From contig JAAURL010000002.1 of the NCBI GenBank assembly GCA_012032235.1, positions 1-37,131 of the forward strand: 37,131 nucleotides of DNA, read 5' to 3'. The stretch comes from Akkermansiaceae bacterium (GTDB lineage Bacteria; Verrucomicrobiota; Verrucomicrobiia; Verrucomicrobiales; Akkermansiaceae). The notes beneath the pieces were generated by a model. It made no database searches. It was not told where the DNA came from and saw only the letters and a program-made list of their open reading frames with translations. The position numbers were made by a program, and so were the translations under genes. Within the stretch, counting starts at the first letter, position 1; each line of letters starts with the position of its first letter. Positions 24,401 to 34,533 of the stretch are shown here, in pieces.

Positions 24401-27194
24401 AGTCAATCGCTTCCACGCCTACGGCACCGATGAATATCCATGGCTTTATGAAGATGGGATGCGCATCAAACTCATCGCTGAGAAAAAATCTTATAAAACC
24501 GGTGAAACTGCCCGTCTGTTAGTCCTCTCTCCCATCGAAGGCACTGCATTGGTCACCATCGAGCGGGAGAAAGTTCTGCGCTCATTCCTCGTTCCGCTAA
24601 AAGCTGACAAACCAATCATCGACATTCCTCTCACCGATGAAGACGCACCAAACGCTTTCGTTTCCGTCCTTGTTGTCAAAGGAGCAAAAGAATCTGCTAG
24701 GGACCACAAAGAGCCACAACTCCGTCTCGGCTATTGCGAACTGATCGTCGAAAATCAGCGTGATAATCTCGCGATTCAAATGGAGACCAATGCCCCATCG
24801 GTTCGTCCTGGAGACACCGTGACGCTCACGGGAAACATCACTCTTTCCAATGGCCAACCAGCAGCCGGAGCAGAAGTCACTTTCTACGCAGAAGACGAAG
24901 GCACATTGGCCATCATGGGCTACAAAACACCACAGCCGATGTCTTATTTCTACAAGCCTCGCGACCTAAAAGTCGAATCCGGAACCTCATTCCACTCCTT
25001 CATTTCAGAAGATCCAGAAAGTCAGAATTTTTACAACAAAGGATTCTTCATCGGTGGTGGCGGAGAAGAAATGGAACTCAGTAACCCGATCAGAGATAAC
25101 TTCGATCCCTGTGCGACTTGGGCACCTACACTCACCACAGATAGCACCGGGAAATTTACTCATACTTTCAAAACTCCAGACACGCTGACTCGCTATCGTC
25201 TTATCGCTATCGCTCACCATAACGCTGCTCGTTTCGGCCACGTGGAATCATCGCTCGTCGTAAAAAAAGAACTCATGTTAGAGCCGAAGTCTCCACGTTT
25301 CGCCAATCAGGGAGATACGTTCAACCCACAAGTCCTTGTCCAAAACGCCTCCGAATATACCGGAACATGGGAGATCAAATATAGCACTACAAATGGCAAA
25401 GAAACGCCAGCTGCCACACCGCTAGGTTCCACCACAGAAACCGTCACGCTCGCCCCCGGCAAGTCATCTGTCCTCGTTTTCCAAACGCGTGCAGAGACGA
25501 CTGGCGAAGCCGTTCTCACCTGGCAAGCCACACCCGTTTCCCTCAGCAGTGGAAATCTAACCCCTCAGCTCGCCCATCGCCTGTCCGATGCCGTGGAGTC
25601 TCGATTTGAAGTGCAATACCCAATGCCGCTGCTGCGTCAGTCAAAGCTAGTAACACTGAATACACCTAACAAAAACCAAAACCTACTCGATCAGATAGAC
25701 GATAAACTACTCACTGGGACCGGCGAAATTGAACTGGAGTTCGCCCGCTCGCCACTCGTTGAAGCCAGCGGAGCAATCGACTCATTGCTTCAATATCCCT
25801 ACGGCTGCGTCGAACAAACAACCTCTGCCTTGATCCCATGGCTCGCCGTGGAAGACCTCAGCTCCCTTGTTCCACGCTTCGCAAAAATCCAGCCAGAAAA
25901 AGTCACCGAAACGATTCAGGCGGGAGTCAATCGCTTGCTTTCAATGCAACTTCCCGATGGCTCCTTTGCCTATTGGCCAGGCGGCACCGATTCCGTACCG
26001 TGGGCTACCAGTTACGCCGGAATGGGATTAATCATCGCCGAAGAGAACGGCGCTCACGTCCCTGAATACGCGATTGAAAATTTATCCAAAAATCTCATCG
26101 AAAGCTTGCGCGGTCTAGCCAATGAAAAATCCGCCGCTGCATTGGAAATTCATGCACGCTCACTCTTGGTTCTTTCACTCGCAGGATCTCCGCAGCCAGC
26201 TTATTTAAATGCTTTGGCAGATCGGATCAAGGAGCTCACCCCCAGCGCCCGCAGCCTGTTAGCCACAGCCATTGCCACGATGGAAGATGCAGATGCACAA
26301 AAAATCGCTTTCGCAAAATCCATCCTAACATCACCAGTTCCATTCAAAAACAAAGATGACAGCTGGATGCCCTACTCTGCGGAGAGCGCCTATCAACTCA
26401 TCGCTTGGCTTGCAATCGAACCAGAAGGACCACAAGCGACTCAGATTCTCGATCGAATGCTTCGTGAGAGAAATCCTTACGGAGCATGGAACACTACTTG
26501 GGTCAATGGCTGGAGCCTCATCGCCATGAGCGACTACGCAAAACAACAATCGCTCGATGATGAACCCGTTTCACTCTCCTTGGAAACCAGCACTGGCACA
26601 GAAGCCATTTCTTTAAGCAAGGAAACGCCCACCGCCACTCGCTCATTCAAACTAACTCCCGAACTAAAACTCGCCATCAGTGCAGACCGCAAGGCCTGCG
26701 CCCGGATCAAGGTCGCCTCGAAACCAAAAATCGAACCCACGCAACCCGTCGCCAAAAACGGGCTTTCGATTGATCGGATTTACGAACGTGTAAATGGCAA
26801 TGGCTCCACAGAAATACTCACAGAGCCTAAAGTCGGCGATCTCATCCGCGTGTCACTCCGCGTCACTCTACCAAAAGACAACACCAAATACCTCGTCATC
26901 GACGATCCACTTCCCGCCTCCTTCGAGACCGTCAACAATGATTTTAAAACTCAACGCTCCGCAATCGCGGAAAACTCCAGCGAAAACGATTGGAACATCA
27001 GTCACTCCGAACTTCGTAGTGACCGCGCAGTCTTTTTCCTAGACGAAATCTGGCGTAAAGGAACCTACACCGTCACCTATCTCGCCCGCTGCACTCTAGC
27101 AGGCGAGGCCGTCGCTCCTCCGGCGAAAGTGGAATCCATGTATGATCCAGAAAACTTCGCCCTTTCGGCCTCAAGGCTTTTCACAGGGAAATAG
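21450..27194 (+). CDS. bacterial alpha-2-macroglobulin-like protein with thioester (frameshifted)
   Basis: About 1,915 residues. A Sec-type signal (about 1-20) is followed by macroglobulin-like beta domains (FTDRSLYRPGETVRLKGIVRN, a hallmark MG segment), the YRLIAIAHHNAARFG/LMLEPKSPRF region, and the thioester motif PYGCVEQTTS (Cys at 25806-25808, Gln 25815-25817). A terpenoid-cyclase-like helical domain and a C-terminal receptor-type domain come after it. The frame breaks at TT 22229-22230 (one T missing; the next 29 codons read KIEPLVEVDQPRKITLSF in a third frame) and returns near 22310-22325. Such proteins trap proteases in the periplasm. No pbpC lies beside it, unlike many proteobacterial cases. 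There is no lipobox. Confidence 0.92.
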
Positions 27195-27225
27195 GTTTAG
27201 AGATGCGGAATGGATTTGCCGAGAA

Positions 27226-27957
27226 CTACACTCCAAAATGCGCCGATAACCAGGAATCGACAGCCTCGATAATTTTCGGGTAGCTGGCGGCATGAAACGC
27301 ATGACCCACGTCAGGAATTTCCAGCAACTGTTTCTGACATTTCGCAGCTTCAAAGGCATCCCTGCTGTCTTGAACCGGCACGATATCGTCTGCGCTACCG
27401 TGGATGAGCAACCAAGGCTGTGTCACCGCCTCGGCGGCAGAAAGCGTATCTTCAATTCCTCTCAAATCATCAACATAGGTTTGGGAAAGTGGGAAGCTTT
27501 CATCTTCCCACATGCAGCCAACACCGGGTGTGACGTCACCGAACTCTCGATCCACAAAAGCCGCAGTGTGGGTCATTCCCGCCAAAGAAATCAGAACTTG
27601 GATTCGCATATCTCTGGCAGCTGTTAGGACACCCACTGCACCACCCATGCTGTGACCCAAGTAGGCGACTCTTACTTCATTAGGCACAGTTGCCAAAACA
27701 GCTTGAAGATCGCCAATTTCCTTAGTGATGCAGGATGACTCGAAGCTACCATCTGACGCACCATTTCCCGAAAAAGAAATCCTAAGGCTAGACCAACCGA
27801 GTTCTGCAAGCCCTTCCGCAATCGCGATCAGATGAGGCCGATCTTTATTTCCCGTCACACCGTGACCCATGATCACCAAAGAATCCATGCGACTCCCGGG
27901 ATGAAATGAGTGGTCGATACGCTCGCCGTGGCGATTGAGAATTTCGCTTTGTGTCAT
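27226..27957 (-). CDS. alpha/beta hydrolase
   Basis: 243 residues, cytoplasmic. Motifs in order: LVIMGHGVTGNKDRP (oxyanion hole), nucleophile elbow LGHSMGGAV, acid in LIHGSADDIVP and catalytic His in VGHAFHA. The SLRISFSGNGASDGSF segment is common in the esterase/peptidase S9-like group of small hydrolases. The substrate is unknown. The start lies 14 nt after the stop of the beta-hydroxyacid dehydrogenase gene, so the two form an operon. It is convergent with the macroglobulin gene, with 31 nt between stops. Confidence 0.88.
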   Translation of the reverse strand: MTQSEILNRHGERIDHSFHPGSRMDSLVIMGHGVTGNKDRPHLIAIAEGLAELGWSSLRISFSGNGASDGSFESSCITKEIGDLQAVLATVPNEVRVAYLGHSMGGAVGVLTAARDMRIQVLISLAGMTHTAAFVDREFGDVTPGVGCMWEDESFPLSQTYVDDLRGIEDTLSAAEAVTQPWLLIHGSADDIVPVQDSRDAFEAAKCQKQLLEIPDVGHAFHAASYPKIIEAVDSWLSAHFGV

Positions 27958-27971
27958 TGGATTAGAAATTG

Positions 27972-28859
27972 TTAGGCACCAGCACGGTTGGGAAATGTTA
28001 GCTCTGCGATTCCCGATTTATCTAACTCTCCTAGGCCTAGTGAGATTAACTTTCGATACTGAGCTTCCGTCGCACGAGAGAGCGGCACTGCTAGATTTAC
28101 CTGATTTGCTAACGCATTCGCAATGCCACTATCTTTCGCCGCGTGAGCCGCAGAGAAATAGCAATCATGCTCACGGGAAATCATATCATCGCCATCGGTT
28201 TCTAAAACTCGCGAGTTCGCTCCCGTTTGTGCGAAAATCTCCTTCAATACTTGCAAGTCTAGCCCCAGCGCTGCCCCTAATCCCAATCCCTCTGCGAGGC
28301 CAGCAGTATTGATATTCATCACCATATTGACCAGCGCCTTGATTTTCGCCGCATTTCCCACCGGGCCTACATAGCGCAAGGAGCACGAAAGATCCTTCAG
28401 CAATGCTTCGTTTTTCTGAAATGTTTCCTCCTCGCCACCAATCATCAGATAGAGAGTCCCTTGTCGCGCCTGAGTGATGCTAGATGCCATAGCCGCCGCC
28501 AAAGTCGCGGCACCAGCAGCGGCAGCTAGCTCGGCGACTTTCTCATGCACTTCCGGACTAATTGTCGCACAATGAATGAAAGTTTTATCCTTCACTCCTT
28601 TCGACAAGGAATCATCTCCAGAAAAAATTTCCAGCATCGCGGCGTCATCCGTCACCACGGTGAAAATGATTTCTGAAACAGCCGTCACTTCAAACAAAGA
28701 TTTTGCAGCAACGCATTTTAGCTCCTTCGCTAAAGACACTCCCGCATCTGCATGATGATCGTAAACCGCACGGATCGGGTATCCCAAATCCGCGAGACGG
28801 CGCGCCATGTTCGCCCCCATTCTCCCAAGACCGACAAATCCAATCGATGTTTTTTTCAT
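27972..28859 (-). CDS. NAD(P)-dependent beta-hydroxyacid dehydrogenase (3-hydroxyisobutyrate dehydrogenase family)
   Basis: 295 residues. The Rossmann motif GLGRMG (10-15) is followed by ANMARRLADLGYPIRAVYD. The substrate-binding segment FIHCATISPEVHEKVA and the catalytic-Lys region GPVGNAAKIKALVNMVMNINTAGLAEGLGLG are conserved. The C-terminal helical domain is present (KDSGIANALANQVNLAVPLSRATEAQYR). Possible substrates include 3-hydroxyisobutyrate, tartronate semialdehyde or glyoxylate-type acids; the sequence does not decide. The frame is open to 28919, but MKKTSIGFVGLG at 28859 is the natural start. Confidence 0.9.
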   Translation of the reverse strand: MKKTSIGFVGLGRMGANMARRLADLGYPIRAVYDHHADAGVSLAKELKCVAAKSLFEVTAVSEIIFTVVTDDAAMLEIFSGDDSLSKGVKDKTFIHCATISPEVHEKVAELAAAAGAATLAAAMASSITQARQGTLYLMIGGEEETFQKNEALLKDLSCSLRYVGPVGNAAKIKALVNMVMNINTAGLAEGLGLGAALGLDLQVLKEIFAQTGANSRVLETDGDDMISREHDCYFSAAHAAKDSGIANALANQVNLAVPLSRATEAQYRKLISLGLGELDKSGIAELTFPNRAGA

Positions 28860-28920
28860 TGAATCAAGCATGGAGAAAAAATCTCCCGGCACAACCGGAA
28901 CTTGTAGCAAGTTTATCAAC

Positions 28921-29507
28921 TCAGCGCTTCATCAATCCGCCAAGGATACTGGCTAACATTCCGCCGCCTGCGCTTTTCCCGCCACTGCTGAAGATCATCC
29001 CAGCAATGTCATCGATGATTTGGCCATCACCGTCACGATCTAAAATCCCGAAAATCCCTCCTGCACGTGTTTTTGTTGCGGTGTCTTGTTGTCCCTTTTC
29101 ATCAACATGCTGATGATCACAGGAATCAGCATCGGTAATAATTTACGAGCCACACCACCGCTAATTCCGAGTTTTTGAGAGAGAGCCTGCGCCGTCACAC
29201 CGCCTTGAGATTGTTCAAAAAGACCATGAGCTGTTAGATCATTATCATCGTCGTCTCCATCGAGATCAAACGCAGAAGCCTGATTGACCGCATGATCAAC
29301 GTCCTCGCTGCCAATTTTCGCTAAAAATGTATCTAGTTCATCCTCGCTCATCGTTGCTTGGCTTTTCTTTAACTGGCTCAAAACCACCGGTGCCAAACCT
29401 GCTAGCGCTCCTTGGATCTGGTCTTGATTGAGATTGGCCTTTCCAGAAAGCTTTCCTGCTAGTTGGGGGGCGACAGAAGACAACAATTCATCGTAAAATG
29501 CATTCAT
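28921..29507 (-). CDS. DUF937-family protein (one frameshift)
   Basis: The N-terminal 155 residues (MNAFYDELLSSVAPQLAGKL, GALAGLAPVVLSQLKKS, LGISGGVARKLLPMLIPVIISMLMK) match the YidB/DUF937 type: helical, Gly/Leu rich. The frame stops after GFSGF, but adding one base in the T run 29070-29074 continues it as RAGGIFGILDRDGDGQIIDDIAGMIF... MLASILGGLMKR, ending at 28921. That tail contains an EF-hand-like DRDGDG loop and the GGG..LGGLM end seen in DUF937 proteins. An acidic Asp stretch (DLDGDDDDND) lies midway. Function unknown. Followed by the dehydrogenase gene after 61 nt. Confidence 0.8.
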
Positions 29508-29724
29508 AGTCCTGTATTATTGCTTCGTGCTTTTTCAAAAAGCAAAAAGAATCTTCTCGATTCTTGTTAGAAAATCGCTTTATGAACCAGACCAACGAAA
29601 TCGGAAATTGCCATTTCAATCAAATTTGCATCCTTCCACCTAAAATCCGCAGTTGAAGTTCTGAAGCGCGGAACGATTGAGAAAAGGCAAACCCAATCGA
29701 TTCATTCATCAACATAACAAAGAA

Positions 29725-29754
29725 AATGGGCGGAAGAATCAACTTCCGCCCATT
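29725..29754 (-). terminator. terminator of the pilus-like operon
   Basis: AATGGGCGGAAG, loop TTGATT, CTTCCGCCCATT: a perfect 12-bp stem followed by TTCTTTG on the minus strand, 25 nt past the secretin stop. The rest of 29508-29724 holds no visible gene. Confidence 0.88.
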
Positions 29755-29779
29755 CTTGAATCGTAAAGATCTGAATGAG

Positions 29780-32418
29780 TTATTGAGTAATGGCAGGCAG
29801 CACACCGCCATCTCCTAATCCGCCGATTTCTGGATTACTATCGGGTGCCTTATCTGGTCCACGAAGCGGGCGGCCCGTTGCATCGATAATCTGCGCCGTG
29901 ACGAAGATGACCAAATTACTCTTAATCCTGTTTTCGCCCTTGGTCTGGAACAAGCGTCCAATCACAGGAATATCACCAAGAATCGGCACTTTATCTTCGA
30001 TGTTTTGCACATCTTCGCGCATCAAACCACCAACTGCCACAGTGTAACCATCATAGATCGTCAGTGAAGTCTTCACACGACGTGAGGAGAACACAGGCAT
30101 CTCAATACGGTTTTCGGTAATGACAGAAACCACAGGGTTTCCTAGAGCGTCTGTTGAAGGAGCTTGGATCGGGCTACCATAGTTGATGAAACCTTCGAAT
30201 TCGACGATTTCTGGCACGAAATCCAAATCAATCACGAAGTCATTGCTACCAATAGTAGGTTGAATTTCGAGAGTCACACCCGTGTTACGAGTCTCGAAGG
30301 CTGTAGGCGTAGCCGGGGTAACAGGGAATCCACCACCACCACCACCACCAATACCACCACCAAAGAGGCCACCAGTATTGTTGCCACCTGTGGACTGTGG
30401 GAGTTCCGGGGGTTCGTATTCAGTTGGATAGATAAATTCACGGATAATCTCGATGGTCGCTTTTTGACCAGACTTTGCCGTTACCGAAGGAGCAGTCATC
30501 AGATCTGTTCCTTTTTTCTGGGCTAGTCCACGCATGATGAGCTGGACTTGGCTATTTGAGAAAAAGCCTGTCAGGGCAGCAATACCGGGAGCCACATTCG
30601 CCGTTTGTGAATTCCGATTCGGGTTGTTCAAAATCGCATCAATATTGTTACGATTAATCGCTTGATCGCCGCTACGTAGACCATTTGTGACGAGATTGTC
30701 TGCGAATTGGCCAGAAGCCAGTGGAACTCCCGAAATGGTTGTGCCATTGACATTGCCAATCAGGTCGCTTCCGGTTCTGCCACCTTGGTTTCCTTGTGTT
30801 CCACCGCTGCCAAAGAGTGTTTGATTATTATTACCAAAGATATTGTTGGTAAGGTTAAAAGGACTAACTAACCAATCAAAGCCTAGCTCGTCGTTATTTT
30901 CCTGGGAGATTTCGATGAACTTGGTGGTGATTTTGACCTGCTTTGGCTTATCCTCATCTAGCGCCTGAATCAAGGCTTCAAGATTTTCGAGTTGCTCAGG
31001 AGTGTTATTTACTAAAAGGGCACCTGAACTGCTCAAAGTCGCAGAGCTGCCTGGAGCCGTGAAGGCGATACCAGCAGCCATCAGAAGATCCTTGATCGGC
31101 TTTCTGGCACCTAGCAGAGGTTTTGATTCTTGCTTGGCAAATGGATCTTCTGCGGCACCACCCGCTGCGGCAGCGCCTGAGTCCAGCTTGCTTTGAAAAT
31201 CCGGAGCTACCCGGAAAGTGCGCGAGAAGGTATCAGTTTCCTCTGCAGATAGAGGAACGAGAGTCACTGAGAAATTATCAATCTTAACTTTAAGCTTCGT
31301 CTGCTCACAGATGTATTGAAGCACCACTTCAAGTGGCAGATTCCGGCTGCGGAGATTGTTGATTCGAAGTGTGTTAGGATCCTGCGTTGGGGCAGCGATC
31401 GTGGCTGCGTCACCCTCAGCTGGAGCCACCTCCCCAATCGTAGCAGCTACCGTGTTGGCGCGAGCACGGCGAACATTGATATTTACACCTTTTCTCGCAG
31501 GATCAAGTTCTGTGGTATCGAGCTCAATGGAGCGTTGTCTGAGGAAGTCAATTGCTTCTTCAACCGTTGTATCCTCGAAATCGACACGTGGTATGATGAT
31601 TTCCTTGAGTTTTTGGTGATTTGAGCAATGCCAGTATCTTGATCTTGAGGTAAATTTCGATTATCTTCCCCTAAAACGTCATTTGAAGGTACTGAAATCT
31701 CCCATGCTTGATCGACTTGGCTGAGGAGCTCAGCACGCGTGTGGTCATACGCAGCGCGGTAGTAGTCCGATTTGGCGACTGAAACTCGCTCTAGCCCGCG
31801 ACGCGCTGCGGAGTTGTAGGGATCGACACGAAGCACGTTATTATACTCATTTTTTGCTTCGTTGTATTTGCCTAAGTTGTAGTTGCCTTCTGCGGTGTAG
31901 AGACCACGGCGGACTTTATCAACATTTTGAGTGTGTTCGTAAGTCAGTGCAGGATTGGTGCGGATCGGATCATCCAAATAGCCCATCTCGCGCTTGGCCT
32001 CGATGCTTTCTGGATCTTCTGCGAGAACCGCTTCCAGCAGCGTGCGCGCTTCTGCATATTTTCCAGTTTTACGGTGCTGGATCGCAAGGGCTACGCTAGC
32101 GTCGCTGAGATGCTCAACGTAGCTTTTGTGGCGATCCTCAAACATTGGAGTGTTCGGGACGCGATCAAGAGCTTGGCGATATTTATCAACGGCTTGTTGA
32201 TAGTCACCTTTGGCGTAAGCGGCACGACCTTCTATCAATAGGGCGTCTCCTTCAGTGACCGCATCTTGGCGGCGTAATAGTTCGCGTTGGGCGAGACTAC
32301 TGTAGCTACCGCCGCCTTCACCGGCCTGGACGTAAGAAATGGTGGCTGGCATGGAAGATGCCACCGCCATCAACGTGAGAGCGGTGCGACTGGATCGAGA
32401 CATGGGCGTTTTTTGCAT
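29780..32418 (-). CDS. TPR-secretin, Amuc_1098/PilQ-GspD-like (one frameshift)
   Basis: About 880 residues after adding one base in the T run 31610-31614, which turns ITKNSRKSS into ITKKLKEIIIPRVDFEDTTVEEAIDFLRQRS. Layout: signal peptide (1-32), TPR-like repeats (about 50-230; GRAAYAKGDYQQAVDKYRQAL, KTGKYAEARTLLEAVL, NLGKYNEAKNEYNNVL), N-domains (LRINNLRSRNLPLEVVLQYI), then the secretin barrel with a Gly-rich loop (GGGIGGGGGGGFP, plus strand 30300-30370) and the C-terminal signature VAVGGLMREDVQNIEDKVPILGDIPVIGRLF. It should form the outer-membrane pore of the envelope complex encoded upstream. It is the last gene of the operon, followed by a terminator. Confidence 0.92.
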
Positions 32419-32476
32419 AATGAACTGAGGTTTTCTGGCGGGGTTTTAGATGTTTGAAAAGTGTTTTTTTGGATAA

Positions 32477-33532
32477 TCATTCAGTAATAGCAGGCATTTG
32501 ACCTTTACCGATCTGGATCGACTGTTTTTCACCTGAAGGCGTCGTGTATTCGATAGTCACTGCCTCTGGAGTCACTTCTTTGGTGAAATAATCTTTCTTC
32601 TCGTTTTCTGGTGGAAGCGCGAATGAGGTTTTTTCCTCTACTTTGAATTCCTTGCCACTCATGCCTAGTGCTTCGAGTGAGAAGATCGCGGTGCGATCAA
32701 ATTTAAGATTTTCCTTGAAAAGTTGATCACTCAACGGAGCTTGGAATTCATAAAGAGTGCCTTTTTTGTTCGGTCTCTGATCTTCAATCACTGCGAAGGT
32801 GACGTCTGATTCGTATTTTAGCCTTTCATTCATGATTTTGCGGACCTCTGTTCTGAGGAACTTGAATCTGTCTTTGACTGGCGGTAGATCAAAGATGTTC
32901 TCACCGGGCATTACTTGCTTCGCGATGTCAGTTTTGATTTTCTGTGACTTGGAATTCTCATATCTGAAATCACATCCCTGTTCACTGGGGTAACCTGGGA
33001 CGATCACCCATGCCAAGCTCTCGTCTTTGATATATTTCAACTTTGCGATGAGTGATGGAATCGACTGCGGGTCGTTCGGATTCGACTTTGCTTTAAATTC
33101 TTCCATATTGGAGAATCCGTCTTTGTCAGGATCGCGAGTAGGAGAGTCTGCAAATCCAGGATCAAGGCGATTTTCGAGCCACCAAGTGTTAGGAATCGGG
33201 TCGTGAATCATTGGGCCTGTGATCGGATCCAATGGCTTATCGGGTGTAGCGCTAGGAACGAACAATGGCACACCTGTGAAAAGATCAACTGCCCGGCCTG
33301 TAGGCGTGACGCCTTGTTGCCAAGCACGGTCCACTTCTAGAGAAGCAATCGATTTAGGAACCAGCTCAGCACTAGCGACAGCTGTATTGTTATTGCCAGC
33401 GCCCTTAGGAGATGCACCAAAATCGTCATCCACTCCGTTTATTTTGGAAAATCCAAGATAAGCGAGGCCTAGCGCGACTGCTACTGCTCCCCCGAGGGTA
33501 GCTTTTTCATAATTTGTGGAAAACCAAGACAT
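32477..33532 (-). CDS. Amuc_1099-like membrane-anchored protein
   Basis: 351 residues: one transmembrane helix (about 12-28), a disordered linker, then DPDKDGFSNMEEFKAKSNPNDPQS (134-157), a calcium-binding-like DxDxDG...E loop of the thrombospondin-3/dockerin style, and a soluble beta-rich domain (ILRTEVRK region, EKKDYFTKEVTPEAVTIEYTTPSG). Its position between the Amuc_1100 homologue and the secretin is where pilP sits in pilMNOPQ operons, so a periplasmic linker between inner-membrane complex and secretin is a fair inference. No enzyme motif is seen. Starts 26 nt after the Amuc_1100-like stop. Confidence 0.8.
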   Translation of the reverse strand: MSWFSTNYEKATLGGAVAVALGLAYLGFSKINGVDDDFGASPKGAGNNNTAVASAELVPKSIASLEVDRAWQQGVTPTGRAVDLFTGVPLFVPSATPDKPLDPITGPMIHDPIPNTWWLENRLDPGFADSPTRDPDKDGFSNMEEFKAKSNPNDPQSIPSLIAKLKYIKDESLAWVIVPGYPSEQGCDFRYENSKSQKIKTDIAKQVMPGENIFDLPPVKDRFKFLRTEVRKIMNERLKYESDVTFAVIEDQRPNKKGTLYEFQAPLSDQLFKENLKFDRTAIFSLEALGMSGKEFKVEEKTSFALPPENEKKDYFTKEVTPEAVTIEYTTPSGEKQSIQIGKGQMPAITE

Positions 33533-33558
33533 GGTCGGAAATTTTGCGGAAATTGGGT

Positions 33559-34506
33559 TTAAGGAAGTTTCTTCACAGGGAGAAATTGAACTAGATCCAG
33601 TCTGACAAAGACTTGGATTTTTTCACTTCCCAGCACTTGTGAAAGGATTTGACTACTATCTGTTGTTGCTGCGGCAGGATCAGCTCCAGCTGCTGGGGCT
33701 TCTTCACCGGGCAACAGGAAGTCACCTCCACCGCTATCACTGGAAGCATCTTCTGCCGGAGCGGCTGTTTCAAATTTTGCTTCGCTCAGATTCGGAGCCT
33801 GCTGCTTTTGATTCGTGAAGCGCGCTGAACGCACTACAAAATAGCCATTTTCTGTTTTTGAAATCGCGGTAAAAAAATTACGAACTGACTCCTCTGTCCC
33901 CAAGAAGCTGATTTCCATCGGGAACTCACGAGTGACTGTGGTGGCCGGATCGAATGACTGGCCTTCTTCTTCCAGCAGAGTGGCCCGATAGATATTTTTT
34001 AGTTCAGCTGGCTTTGCCGCAGCTAGTGCGAGCATCAGCTTTTTAACGGCATCCATCTGATAGTTCAGAATACCTGTTGTGGAAGCGGGAGCTAATGAGG
34101 TTTTGTATCTTTCAAAACCTAGGAAAAACTGCTCCGGCAAGGTCGCTCCAGCCGCTTCAAATGCTTGGCGAACTTCTGCATTTGCAGCCAAAAGACTATC
34201 AGCAAACGCCTGCGGTGTGACATCTTTGATTTCTTGTGGGCGGAACTTATCGAAAGTCGTTTGAAGTGATTCGACGGCTTTTTTATAATCTTCTAGGGCC
34301 TTATTTTTACCATCGCGATTTTCTTCGCTAGGATAAAGGGCGATTCCCTCGGCCGCTGATACCTCGGAAAGGCCCGCGTCGAACTTTTCTTTGGTCTTAT
34401 TGTAGTTACTAAGTCCTAGGTAGCCCGCCACGAATAGTAGAATAGTTCCCGCGAGAGTTCCGCCAGCTAACCCGGCGAGAAATTTGTTTTCTTTGATCCA
34501 ACTCAT
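33559..34506 (-). CDS. Amuc_1100-like PilO-related inner-membrane protein
   Basis: 315 residues, nearly the 317 of A. muciniphila Amuc_1100. Short cytoplasmic N-terminus (MSWIKENK), one membrane helix (about 9-31), a coiled-coil segment (YNKTKEKFDAGLSEVSAA... ALEDYKKAVESLQTTFDKF) and a periplasmic alpha/beta domain (EFPMEISFLGTEESVRNFFTAISKTENGYFVVRSARF), matching the PilO-type layout of Amuc_1100. Near the C-terminus is an Ala/Pro/Asp-rich disordered insert (PAEDASSDSGGGDF...GEEAPAAGADPAAATTDSS). In Akkermansia the protein is highly abundant and interacts with host TLR2; a free-living role is probably in the pilus-like complex. Confidence 0.88.
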   Translation of the reverse strand: MSWIKENKFLAGLAGGTLAGTILLFVAGYLGLSNYNKTKEKFDAGLSEVSAAEGIALYPSEENRDGKNKALEDYKKAVESLQTTFDKFRPQEIKDVTPQAFADSLLAANAEVRQAFEAAGATLPEQFFLGFERYKTSLAPASTTGILNYQMDAVKKLMLALAAAKPAELKNIYRATLLEEEGQSFDPATTVTREFPMEISFLGTEESVRNFFTAISKTENGYFVVRSARFTNQKQQAPNLSEAKFETAAPAEDASSDSGGGDFLLPGEEAPAAGADPAAATTDSSQILSQVLGSEKIQVFVRLDLVQFLPVKKLP

Positions 34507-34533
34507 AATACAGGTGAAATAATTAATAATGGG

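Noticed and set aside
30300-30370. CCACCACCACC-type microsatellite on the plus strand
   Set aside because: It is the reverse of glycine codons in the secretin's Gly-rich loop; no independent repeat.
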